DNA of 64,000 bases from SAR92 clade bacterium H921 (GTDB lineage: Bacteria > Pseudomonadota > Gammaproteobacteria > Pseudomonadales > Porticoccaceae), in NCBI GenBank assembly GCA_025153755.1, contig JAOALD010000001.1, positions 496,001-560,000 of the forward strand. Reading direction: 5' to 3'. The position numbers and the translations under genes were made by a program. The number at the start of each line of letters is the position of its first letter. Position 1 is the stretch's first letter. Below the pieces are notes generated by a model. That model was not told the origin of the DNA. It saw only the letters and a program-made list of their open reading frames with translations, and did not search any database. Shown here piece after piece: positions 26,519 to 35,269 of the stretch.

Positions 26519-28477
26519 TTAATGTTGTAGTTCTTCAAGTTCAGAATATAGTATCAATGCTTCAGGGTTACAAAGTGCATCCGTATTATTGACCGGTTCA
26601 TTATGCACTATATTGCGTACCGCGAGTTCGACTATTTTGCCACTAATAGTTCGCGGAATATCAGCCACAGCAATGATCTTAGCCGGTACATGGCGCGGTG
26701 TGGTCTCGACTCGAATAGTGTGACGAATGGTTTTCTGTAGATCATCTGTCAGTTTAATGCCGTCGCGCAGCACAACAAATAGTACTACTCGCACATCGCC
26801 TTGCCACTGTTGGCCGATACACACGGCGTTAATAATTTCATCGAGTTTATCGACTTGTCGATATATTTCGGCAGTACCAATTCTTACTCCACCCGGGTTG
26901 AGAACGGTATCAGAGCGACCATGGATAATGATCCCGCTGTTACTGGTGATTTCGCCGTAATCTCCCTGAACCCAAATATTAGGATAGGTATCAAAATAAG
27001 CACTGATATATTTTACATTTTGCCAGTCATTCCAAAAATAAATAGGCGCGCTGGGAAAAGGTCTGGTGCACACCAACTCCCCTTTTGCCCCCCTGATAGG
27101 TTGACCCTGATGGTCCCATATATCTACAGCCATACCCAGGCCCCGGCACTGTATCTCGCCTTCCCTCACTGGCAGGCAGGGGTTTCCTAACACAAAGCAG
27201 GAAAGAATATCGGTACCTCCAGAAATTGAGGCGAGGCATATGTCACTTTTTACATCTTCATAGATATAGCGAAAACTCTCGTGAGATAGGGGCGATCCCG
27301 TGGATAGGATGGTCTTTAATTTTTCAAGATTATGAGTTTTTCGAGGTACTAAATTGGCTTTTTGAATAGCTCCAAAATACTTGGCGCCGCCACCAAATAT
27401 ACTTATTTTTTCCTGTTCCGCTATATCTATCAGCGCATTGGCATCGGGGAAAAAGGGCGAGCCATCATAGAGTACTAAGGTCGCCTCGGAAGCCAGACCA
27501 CTCACTAGCCAGTTCCACATCATCCAGCCACAGGTGGTATAGAAAAAAAGTACATCATCCGGCTGTAAGTCACTATGTATTTGATGCTCTTTAAGGTGTT
27601 GAATCAATGTGCCTCCAGCACTGTGGACTATACATTTAGGTACCCCAGTGGTGCCTGAGGAATACATAATATAGAGCGGATGATCAAAAGGTAGTTGCTC
27701 AAAAACCAGCTCTTGAGGGACTTTATGAGTTAAAAAGTCAGCCCATAAAACTCCTTGCGAGAGGGCGCTAGCACTGGGCTGTACGCTTAAAATTGGGACT
27801 ACTATCAGCTGTCTGATACTGGCAATGTTATTGCAAACCTCCGTTAGACAGGGTCCTGAGTTAATGGTTTTGCCATTATAAAAATACCCGTCACAGGCAA
27901 ATAACACCACAGGTTCTATCTGACCAAATCGATCAATTACGCCATTAATGCCGAAGTCAGGTGAGCAGGATGACCAGATTGCGCCAATACTAGTTGTGGC
28001 TAACATAGCCACAACTGTCTCGGTGATATTGGGCATAAATCCGGCCACGCGATCGCCGGATACCACCCCAAGGTTGCGCAGGCTAGCGGCGCAGTCTGCT
28101 ACCTGTTGCCTGAGTTGGGCATAGCTTACTGTTGTGCGCCGACCATCTTCAAAACGCCCAACCAAGGCTATTTTATCGCTGCGGTTGCGCAGTAGGTTTT
28201 CGGCAAAATTAAGTCGCGCCCCCTCAAACCAAGTAGCGCCGGGAAATTGGTCAGCATTGGTGAGGATATTATCGGCCCCCCTAGATGCGCGGATATTGGT
28301 AAATATCCATACCTGTTGCCAAAAGAGCTCGAGGTGATCGATAGACCATTGATGTAACTGATCATAGTCGTTAAACACAAGCCCTAGTCTGTCCTCTAGT
28401 TGCCGGGTAAAACCCAACATATTGCTTGCATTAATACGGTCATGGCTAGGCTGCCAAAGAGGCTCGGTGCTGTGCAT
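26519..28477 (-). CDS. Acetoacetyl-CoA synthetase
   Basis: A 652-residue ANL-superfamily ligase that activates acetoacetate (or a related short acid) to the CoA thioester with ATP. Motifs: MYSSGTTGVPKCIVHSAGG (ATP loop, about residue 270), WNWLVSGLASEATLVLYDGSP, and FISGGTDILSCF-type sequence. The C-terminal lid has GRSDTVLNPGGVRIGTAEIY and the catalytic Lys region RTISGKIVELAVRN. The ATG at 28477 gives the usual family length; a longer in-frame start would add 41 unrelated residues overlapping the LysR gene. The divergent LysR gene starts about 100 bp upstream. Confidence 0.93.
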   Translation of the reverse strand: MHSTEPLWQPSHDRINASNMLGFTRQLEDRLGLVFNDYDQLHQWSIDHLELFWQQVWIFTNIRASRGADNILTNADQFPGATWFEGARLNFAENLLRNRSDKIALVGRFEDGRRTTVSYAQLRQQVADCAASLRNLGVVSGDRVAGFMPNITETVVAMLATTSIGAIWSSCSPDFGINGVIDRFGQIEPVVLFACDGYFYNGKTINSGPCLTEVCNNIASIRQLIVVPILSVQPSASALSQGVLWADFLTHKVPQELVFEQLPFDHPLYIMYSSGTTGVPKCIVHSAGGTLIQHLKEHQIHSDLQPDDVLFFYTTCGWMMWNWLVSGLASEATLVLYDGSPFFPDANALIDIAEQEKISIFGGGAKYFGAIQKANLVPRKTHNLEKLKTILSTGSPLSHESFRYIYEDVKSDICLASISGGTDILSCFVLGNPCLPVREGEIQCRGLGMAVDIWDHQGQPIRGAKGELVCTRPFPSAPIYFWNDWQNVKYISAYFDTYPNIWVQGDYGEITSNSGIIIHGRSDTVLNPGGVRIGTAEIYRQVDKLDEIINAVCIGQQWQGDVRVVLFVVLRDGIKLTDDLQKTIRHTIRVETTPRHVPAKIIAVADIPRTISGKIVELAVRNIVHNEPVNNTDALCNPEALILYSELEELQH

Positions 28478-28579
28478 GGCTAAACTCGTTAACAGGTGAC
28501 TGAGGTTGATTGACCTAGATTGCCAGAGGACTATAATTAACTCAAATTGTATTAAGTCATTAATTAATTGATTAAATTT

Positions 28580-29491
28580 ATGAATGTCACCGTCAAACAA
28601 CTACGTGGTTTTGTTGCCATTGCGGACACCGGGAGTTTTGCTGAGGCCTGCCAGCAGTTGCATCTTTCTCAGCCGGCACTGAGTGTGTCTATTCGCAAGC
28701 TCGAACAGGAGACTGGGGGATTATTGTTTTCCCGCTCAACAAGATCTGTTGTCCTAAGCCCAGAGGGCCAACAGTTCCTGCCAGTGGCCAGGAGATTATT
28801 AGATGACTGGACTCAGGGTTTTGACGATCTGCAGCAACTGTTTGCCTTGCGTCGAGGTAACTTAACTATCGCCGCTATGCCGTCTTATGCTACCAACTGT
28901 CTGCCGAGTATTTTGACGGAGTACAGTCGTCGCTTTACAAATATTCGCATCACAGTGCAGGACGTGGTCATGGAAGAAGTGATTAGCAATGTCAGTTCTA
29001 GACGCGTTGAATTAGGAGTCACCTTCAAGCCGGACAGTTTGGATGGCGTTGATTTTGAACCCCTGTTTAGGGACCGTTTTATCGCGATTTTACCACCCAG
29101 GCATCGGCTTTTAAGCCGCTCTCATTTACAATTTAAGGATTTGCTCGGAGATACTTTGGTGGCTCTCAATCGCGGATCCAGTACACGTTATTGGACTGAG
29201 CAGATTATCGCTCAGGTAGGAATTAAGCCGGCACGAATATTCGATGCCTGTCAGTTGACTACGGTGGGGTCTATGGTTGCCGCTGGTGTTGGTGTAGCAG
29301 TGGTGCCAGCGCTATGTGCACAGCAGATGCAGAGTTTAGGTGCAGTGTGCCGCTCATTTCAAGGACCAGGTATTGAGCGTGAGGTAGGTTTATTTACCCG
29401 CCGGCGTCAGCCGCTTTCAACTGCAGCTCAGCAGATGATCGAGCTATTTCGCAATAATTATCAGGCAGACGCACAGATGAAGGGTCTTTGA
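28580..29491 (+). CDS. LysR-family transcriptional regulator
   Basis: A 303-residue LysR regulator: winged HTH at residues 5-60 (VKQLRGFVAIADTGSFAEAC, LSQPALSVSIRKLE) and the periplasmic-binding-protein-like effector domain from about 90. The ATG at 28580 is used; an upstream in-frame TTG at 28568 adds four residues. It is divergent from acetoacetyl-CoA synthetase, the usual arrangement for a LysR regulator of that gene. Its last 98 bases overlap the 3' end of the convergent TetR gene. Confidence 0.9.
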   Translation: MNVTVKQLRGFVAIADTGSFAEACQQLHLSQPALSVSIRKLEQETGGLLFSRSTRSVVLSPEGQQFLPVARRLLDDWTQGFDDLQQLFALRRGNLTIAAMPSYATNCLPSILTEYSRRFTNIRITVQDVVMEEVISNVSSRRVELGVTFKPDSLDGVDFEPLFRDRFIAILPPRHRLLSRSHLQFKDLLGDTLVALNRGSSTRYWTEQIIAQVGIKPARIFDACQLTTVGSMVAAGVGVAVVPALCAQQMQSLGAVCRSFQGPGIEREVGLFTRRRQPLSTAAQQMIELFRNNYQADAQMKGL

Positions 29492-30062
29492 GATAGGGCT
29501 TCATTAACTGCGCAATTAACTCGTAGCCTTCGGCCATAACCTCATAGGTTATCTCTGTTCCTTCGGCAGCTATGTGCCCTAACCAATAGTTTGAAACCAC
29601 CCATATGGTTTTAACTAGACGCAACAGTTCAGTGTTGGTGGCATCCTTTACCAGTAAATCTTGTTTCTTCATGGTGTTTAAAAGAAGGGAAAAATGGTCC
29701 ATGCGTTGCTTACGTTCTTTGGCGAAGCGATATTGAAGTTCAGAGTCCTTGGCGAGCAGAAAATTTAACTCGCTATAGATAAAGCGATAATTCCAGATGA
29801 TCTGAAAGTAACCCATTAGCAACTGCGAAAGGTTGGGTAACCCAAAGTCGCTAAGCGGATGTTTGGTTTGCCTGATTTTATCTAACTTCAACCAAAGTGC
29901 CATCACAATTTGTTCTTTCGACGAAAAGTGATAGTGTAAGTTACCTTTGCTAATACCTGCCTTGCCGGCAATTTTTTCAAAAGATACCGATGCTGAACCA
30001 AATTCATTAAAGAGTTCTAAAGCGGCGTTGGTTATCTTCGCCTGAGTTTCGCGAGTTGCCAT
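29394..30062 (-). CDS. TetR/AcrR-family transcriptional regulator
   Basis: A 222-residue repressor-type protein. The N-terminal HTH is clear (GSASVSFEKIAGKAGISKGNLHYHF then SSKEQIV, residues about 20-55); the rest is a variable ligand-binding helical domain of the type seen in RutR/FadR-like TetR proteins (YRFIYSELNFLLAKD). It is downstream of the peroxidase and beta-helix/cytochrome genes on the same strand (35 bp gap), so it probably belongs to that operon and may regulate it. Its 3' end overlaps the LysR gene by 98 bp; the final 30 residues, rich in charged residues, lie in the overlap. Confidence 0.87.
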   Translation of the reverse strand: MATRETQAKITNAALELFNEFGSASVSFEKIAGKAGISKGNLHYHFSSKEQIVMALWLKLDKIRQTKHPLSDFGLPNLSQLLMGYFQIIWNYRFIYSELNFLLAKDSELQYRFAKERKQRMDHFSLLLNTMKKQDLLVKDATNTELLRLVKTIWVVSNYWLGHIAAEGTEITYEVMAEGYELIAQLMKPYLKDPSSVRLPDNYCEIARSSAELQLKAADAGG

Positions 30063-30097
30063 AGTTGGTGACCTCTTTATTGTCCGAAATATAAAAT

Positions 30098-31591
30098 TTA
30101 GTTTTCAACTTGAAGCATATATTTAGCAACAGCAAACTGCGTTTCTGCGTCTAAATAATTTTGTGCGGGCATTTCCGGAAAATTGTCACGTCTCTTAATT
30201 GGTGCATTAATATAGTCTGCAAGACCCTGTGGATTGCCCGCATACATGGCTTGAATGACCTTTACCGATGGACCAATTAATCGCCCGGTGTAACTGTGAC
30301 AGCCAGTGCAAACGCCTAGGTAGGCAATTTCGCCACGTGCCTCTGGGTCTATAGTTCGTGGCTTTGCACCGCCCGCCAGCAGGTATGTGTCGGTGCTGTC
30401 AGTATTGGTAAAGTCACATTCACCATAGTTGCCGATACCCAGAGTGCGATAACGGTGGCGATTAATAATACAGCTACCATTGCTAGGACCCACATGCACT
30501 ATGTCCACCAAGCCAGTATGCAATTCGGTGAGCGCTAAGGCAGTCACTTCGGTAATTGTGTCATAACCATTATTGAGCATCACGTTGTCTAGAATCATAG
30601 TTCGGTCAGAATTAGGATCTGATTCCACATCCATAGTGATGGTGGTCGCAAAACTGTGATCATTAATAATGATGCCTGCAGTTTTGTTGTTGGAAATAAT
30701 ATTGCCTTCAATAATCACATCGTCTGCGGCCATAACTAGAATACCAGTACCTGCAGGAATACCAGAGACAATAGAGCCCGGTGCGCCGAAGTTAGGTGTA
30801 TTGTTATTCAGTACAAAGTTATTGCGAATAATGACATCTTCGGTGGTTTTGATCGGCAGACCCGGTGTAACAAACGCAAGAATGCCACCGGTATTGTGAT
30901 GAGCATTATTATGCTCAACAATTGCGTGGCGACTATTTTCAATTTCGATGCCGGCAACACTGTCAAATACTTCATTGTAGGCGACATGAATGTTGTCACT
31001 CATGCCTATATAGATCGCCGCATCCTCAATACCTGAGACTACGTTATGCTCAACTAAACCATTGGTGCCCAACTGCGGGAAGATGCCGTATATACCTGTG
31101 TCCACAATAACATTATTGCGAATCTCAAAGTTATTGCCGGCCTGACCCATAATGCCATTGCCTTTGTATCTTGTAATGCGGAAATTCTCGATAATAATAT
31201 TGTTGCCAGAGTAGAGAATGGCATCGTTTAGCTTGCCCAGTCCATCCATGGTTGCGCGGTTGCCCTGTTTAATAACACCGACTAGATGAATATCATCTTT
31301 ATCTATATACACGGTTTCTGAGTAGGTACCGGGCATGACCTGAATAGTATCTCCCGGTTGTGCTGTTGCTACTGCAGTTTGAATGGAGTCTCCGGGGTTA
31401 ACAATATGAACGGTGCCCAAGGTGGTGCGATGGGGTACCGCGCCAACACTAATATCTGACTGAAAGCCACCGCCGTAGCTAGCGCCGCCAACTGAACTAG
31501 TGATAACTGGTGCGACATTATTATTGCTACCGATAATCCAGCCGCCGGCAAAAATAATGATGGCCAGTACCATTTTGGATTTACTGTTCAT
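30098..31591 (-). CDS. Parallel beta-helix protein fused to cytochrome c domain
   Basis: A 497-residue exported protein. The N-terminus has a signal/anchor helix (MVLAIIIFAGGWIIG). Residues about 60-370 are a right-handed parallel beta-helix of the NosD/pectate-lyase type, with repeated short rungs such as NIIIENFRITRYKGNGI, NFEIRNNVIVDTGIYGI and AIVEHNNAHHNTGGI. Residues about 420-497 form a c-type cytochrome domain: one heme motif CTGCH near 428 and a likely Met ligand in FPEMPAQNYL. It overlaps the upstream MauG-like gene by one base (TAATG), so they are co-translated. Probably a periplasmic electron-transfer partner with an unusual carbohydrate-like scaffold; its substrate is unknown. Confidence 0.85.
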   Translation of the reverse strand: MNSKSKMVLAIIIFAGGWIIGSNNNVAPVITSSVGGASYGGGFQSDISVGAVPHRTTLGTVHIVNPGDSIQTAVATAQPGDTIQVMPGTYSETVYIDKDDIHLVGVIKQGNRATMDGLGKLNDAILYSGNNIIIENFRITRYKGNGIMGQAGNNFEIRNNVIVDTGIYGIFPQLGTNGLVEHNVVSGIEDAAIYIGMSDNIHVAYNEVFDSVAGIEIENSRHAIVEHNNAHHNTGGILAFVTPGLPIKTTEDVIIRNNFVLNNNTPNFGAPGSIVSGIPAGTGILVMAADDVIIEGNIISNNKTAGIIINDHSFATTITMDVESDPNSDRTMILDNVMLNNGYDTITEVTALALTELHTGLVDIVHVGPSNGSCIINRHRYRTLGIGNYGECDFTNTDSTDTYLLAGGAKPRTIDPEARGEIAYLGVCTGCHSYTGRLIGPSVKVIQAMYAGNPQGLADYINAPIKRRDNFPEMPAQNYLDAETQFAVAKYMLQVEN

Positions 31592-32814
31592 TAGTTCTCT
31601 CCCAATTCAGTTACAAGGCTAATGTTGACTTTGCTATTTAGTAGACCCGACGGAACCTGATCTGGAATCTTGGGTATAAAGCGCTCATCTGTTAGGGCAC
31701 CCATAAAATCCACAAGCCGATCAAGCTCTGTATCAGTTAGCTTCGGATCAGAGATATGCCAATGTAACAGCAGTGTTTCTCCCTCAGGCACGGCATGGCC
31801 ACGGCCCTTGGTATAAAACTCGGCTGCGTCACGCAAAGTGGTAAATTTACCACTGTGCATGTAGGGTGCAGTGCGGGCAATATTGCGCAGTGTTGGAACC
31901 TTAAAGCCGCCGCGTAAACGCTCGGCATTGAATGTCTGTGCGGCACCAATATCTCGAGCTAAACCTGTGGGTTCTGGTGTGCCAATAACCGCTACCTGCT
32001 GATTGGTAAATAATGGTGGTGTATGACATTGTGAGCAACGCGCGACAAAACTACGAAACACATTGAGCCCCTCTAATTCAGCTGAGCTAAGCGCGTTGGC
32101 GTCGCCGTGAGCATACCTATCATAGGGGCTGTTTAACGAAATTAATGAACTTTGAAAAGCGCTGAGCGCCGTCGCTATATTATCAATTATAAGCGGGTCG
32201 CCTGAGCCGGGAAAGGCCTGGCTAAATAGTTGCGGATAGGCGTCGACCTGACTGAGATTAGCTATTAACTGCTGGGGCGTATTGGCCATTTCGTGATCGG
32301 AAAATAGCGGCCCAACTGCCTGTTCTTCGAGGCTATTAGCACGTGCATCCCAAAAAAATACTCTGAGAAAAGCGCTGTTCCACAATGTTGGCGCCGAGCG
32401 CTGGCTAACTTTCCCGCCTGCACCGACACTGCGACCCATGCCATCACTAAAACCCAGCGCTGGATTGTGGCAGTTAGCACAGGACAGGTTTTTATCGCCA
32501 GAGAGCACAGGATCAAAAAATAATAGGCGGCCCAGATCAATTTGCTGTGGACTAAAGCCGTCACGGTGTTCGGGTAGGGCGGTTTTTAAGCCGCCCAAGC
32601 CGCGATCTTGTAATGAGTCATAAAATTGATAGAGATTGCGCAGTTGACATTGATTGTCGCTGTTCAGTGAAAAGCTAGGCGGGCACTGGTCCGACAAGCT
32701 GAAAAACGGTTTGGCGAGACTCAAAGGTGCAGATAAAAATACTGAAAAGAACAGACTGTAGACGCAAAAAATAACGCCAGCGTTGCTGTTGTGTGCAATC
32801 AATTTTCCCATCAC
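31591..32814 (-). CDS. Di-heme cytochrome c peroxidase, MauG/CcpA family
   Basis: A 407-residue exported di-heme protein. After a signal peptide (FFSVFLSAPLSLAKP) there are two heme-c motifs, CANCHNPALGF at about residue 113 and CSQCHTPPLFT near 260, with the family blocks LGRLLFFDPVLSGDKNLS, RSAPTLWNSAFLRVFFWDGR-like sequence (here WDARAN) and VPTLRNIARTAPYMHSGKFTTL. Such proteins reduce H2O2 or perform MauG-like oxidations in the periplasm. Encoded directly upstream of the beta-helix/cytochrome protein and probably its redox partner. Confidence 0.9.
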   Translation of the reverse strand: MMGKLIAHNSNAGVIFCVYSLFFSVFLSAPLSLAKPFFSLSDQCPPSFSLNSDNQCQLRNLYQFYDSLQDRGLGGLKTALPEHRDGFSPQQIDLGRLLFFDPVLSGDKNLSCANCHNPALGFSDGMGRSVGAGGKVSQRSAPTLWNSAFLRVFFWDARANSLEEQAVGPLFSDHEMANTPQQLIANLSQVDAYPQLFSQAFPGSGDPLIIDNIATALSAFQSSLISLNSPYDRYAHGDANALSSAELEGLNVFRSFVARCSQCHTPPLFTNQQVAVIGTPEPTGLARDIGAAQTFNAERLRGGFKVPTLRNIARTAPYMHSGKFTTLRDAAEFYTKGRGHAVPEGETLLLHWHISDPKLTDTELDRLVDFMGALTDERFIPKIPDQVPSGLLNSKVNISLVTELGEN

Positions 32815-32942
32815 TTTCTGTATAGTTTTTATTATTTATGCCCGAAGTATGCCATATTCTTGATATATCGGAGTCATAGAAGCGATTATAAGTATTAGAT
32901 AAAGGTAAATCCTGTTCGTTTTTGACCACATGTTACAAGATC

Positions 32943-34160
32943 TTAGGGCAATTGCCTTTCGGCCACAATCCCTGTTCTAACCAACTCGTCAACAGAACTA
33001 TTATTCCAGCCTAATTCAGACAAAATATCACGGCTGTGTTGCCCTAACAGCGGGCTAGGTTCAGCCTGTGAGGCCGCCGCGCCCTCAAACTGCACCGGGG
33101 GTGTAGGCACAGTAAGCTTACCCATGGCTTGTGTTACATAGGTTTCCAATGCGCCAATAGCCCGTATCTGTTCGCTCGCCTCTAAGTCGTCCCGCTTGAC
33201 GCAGGGTGCACAGGGTACCTCGGCGGCTGAGAGCACTGCCATAGCTTTTTCAACACCAATATCTAACTTGGGACTCTTTAAAACTTTGGTGGCCTCATGC
33301 ATGTTGGACATTCTGGCGGCGACTGAGCCATACATTGGCGCGCCCACCAATTCAGGAAAGCCCAGCATGGGCAGTAGGGCTTCCCAGTGGCTATCTCTTA
33401 GGGGTGCCACAGCGACACCACCATCTGAATAGTTGATTGTTTGAAAGTACTCTGAGCCCGGCGACATGGTTATTGCGTCATCATCTTTTAAAGTTCTATG
33501 CATCATGCCGTCTGGCCACATAAACGCGATACAGGCGTGCAACATAGAAATATCAATATGTTGCCCTACACCTGTAGTTGCTCTAGCGAGCAGGGCAGCC
33601 GTTGCCGCCTGACTCACCGTATAGGCGGTCACCTTGTCACACAGGAAAGTACGAATAAAATCGAATTGATCGTCATCTGACGCCTGCAGATCGGTAAATC
33701 CGGCCATACCTTGAATAACATGATCAAAGGCAGGCATGTCTGCCATCGGTCCCTGAGTACCAAATCCGCTAACTGCGACGTAGACGAGTTTGGGGTTGAT
33801 TGCGCGCAGTGTGTCAGAACCAAGGCCAAGACGGTCCATAACGCCAGGACGGTAGTTATGCAACAAAATATCAGCTTTGGCGGCTAGCTTGTTGATAGCT
33901 TAGACACCGGCGTCAGACTTAAGATCTATGGCCAAAGAGCGCTTGCCGCGATTGCAGTTGTGAAAGAAACCGGAGACCCCATTTTTTTGCGTGCCTAATG
34001 GGCGCATCTGATCACCTCCTCTCGGAGGCTCGACTTTAATTACACTGGCGCCCTGAGCGGCCATAGTCATGGCCGCCAAGGAGCAGGTAATCATATTAGA
34101 GAGCTCTACAACCTGCAGACCAGCAAGGGGCTGTCGGGCTGTTGGCGCTAGCTTTGCCAT
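32943..34160 (-). pseudogene. CaiB/BaiF CoA-transferase, interrupted by one in-frame stop
   Basis: Reading frame of 405 codons for a family III CoA-transferase (formyl-CoA:oxalate/carnitine type). The first 86 codons (VVELSNMITCSLAAMTMAAQ, GANVIKVEPP-like sequence as GASVIKVEPPRGGD, and GFFHNCNRGKRSLAIDLKS) run in the same frame as the remaining 318 (NYRPGVMDRLGLG, LVYVAVSGFGTQGP, MPAFDHVIQGMAG). A single TAA at 33902-33900 splits them; no bases are missing. The neighbouring residues (V before, AINKLA after) fit the family, so one substitution such as CAA to TAA explains it. A sequencing error is the alternative. Downstream codons show no further damage, so any inactivation is recent. Confidence 0.88.
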
Positions 34161-34191
34161 CTTTAATGCCTTTCTCTTATTTTTATTTTAT

Positions 34192-35007
34192 TTAGGATTT
34201 TTTTTCAACGGGTACCTTATCGTAAACACCGACCATTTGCCTACTTAAAGCGAGTAGTTGGCCGCTAGGGTGATAAATCTTTCCCTCGGTATGGGCATAG
34301 CCCTGTCCCGCCTCAATAGCGCTACACTCATAATATAATAGATCCTCGACCTCAAGAGCTGGCCGTGGATGCATAAACTCAACATTCCAGGTAATAGTGC
34401 TAGCGGGCGCAGGCTCACTCAACATTGGAAGTATTGCCGGAGGCCAGGCATCAATAAGCGCTAAAATACTGGCATTATCAAGAATTTCATTGGGTTCATT
34501 AAAGCGCATCCAGCCCGAAATTAGACTGTCTGTAGAGTTGGTATAGGGTAGATTATCGCTGGTGTAGCGAACATCAAAGTACTTTACAAAGTCTGGTAGC
34601 CCGCCTCCGTCAAAGACTATTGAGCGGGTGTCTTGCCAGGCCACTGGAAATACTTTGGTTGTCAGATTGATGTCGATGGAGGAGTTTCTGGCCAGTGTAA
34701 AGCAGGCGACAATTTGAGTTTTCACTTCGCCATTTTGTAGCAGTTGGCCCTCAATTTGAATGACAGATTTTCCCACCGAGAGCACAGTATGGCGAAATTC
34801 ACAGGGGATATCAGCTAAGGTGGCTCCACAAAAATGAATATTCACCGTACGCAGTTCGCGGTCAGATAAATCGTTATTTGATTCAATATGGACCAATACG
34901 AGTGCGGCGGTTAGGCCACCAAAGATACTGCGCCCCTGACCCCATTCTGCGTTAATAGAAAATTCTGACTTGGTTGTGGCGAGTGTCCGATAATGTATAA
35001 ACTGCAT
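34192..35007 (-). CDS. Acyl-CoA thioesterase-like protein (double hotdog)
   Basis: A 271-residue protein of the TesB-like/4HBT_3 group, a tandem hotdog fold. The N-terminal half has WGQGRSIFGGLTAALVLVHI (residues about 22-41); the C-terminal half has the TesB-like ITWNVEFMHPRPALEVEDLLYYE and EGKIYHPSGQLLALSRQMV. It probably hydrolyses or sorts acyl-CoA thioesters. It lies 31 bp upstream of the broken CoA-transferase on the same strand, suggesting a common acyl-CoA pathway. Confidence 0.82.
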   Translation of the reverse strand: MQFIHYRTLATTKSEFSINAEWGQGRSIFGGLTAALVLVHIESNNDLSDRELRTVNIHFCGATLADIPCEFRHTVLSVGKSVIQIEGQLLQNGEVKTQIVACFTLARNSSIDINLTTKVFPVAWQDTRSIVFDGGGLPDFVKYFDVRYTSDNLPYTNSTDSLISGWMRFNEPNEILDNASILALIDAWPPAILPMLSEPAPASTITWNVEFMHPRPALEVEDLLYYECSAIEAGQGYAHTEGKIYHPSGQLLALSRQMVGVYDKVPVEKKS

Positions 35008-35269
35008 AAATAGCCTTATTGATAATCTTATTTACCGGCTATAATTTGCGCGATAGCGTACCCGGTAAAACTTCGCCGGATAGTTTCCTCTGTCAGCTAG
35101 GGGCTAGTAAAGGCCAGAACGGGACTAGTCAGTACTGACAGGGACTCAGTAATCTATGCACCTGATAACGTTGCATATGGCAGAGGTGCTAACGACCATT
35201 TAATTTACCGCTGGCAATTTGCACTTTATGCCCTCAGCATTAGAGTCAGTTTTTAAAGAGAATTTACCT

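Noticed and set aside
33900-34160. An intact small 86-residue protein
   Set aside because: It is the N-terminal part of the CaiB-type CoA-transferase, in the same frame as the downstream 318 codons, separated by a single stop.
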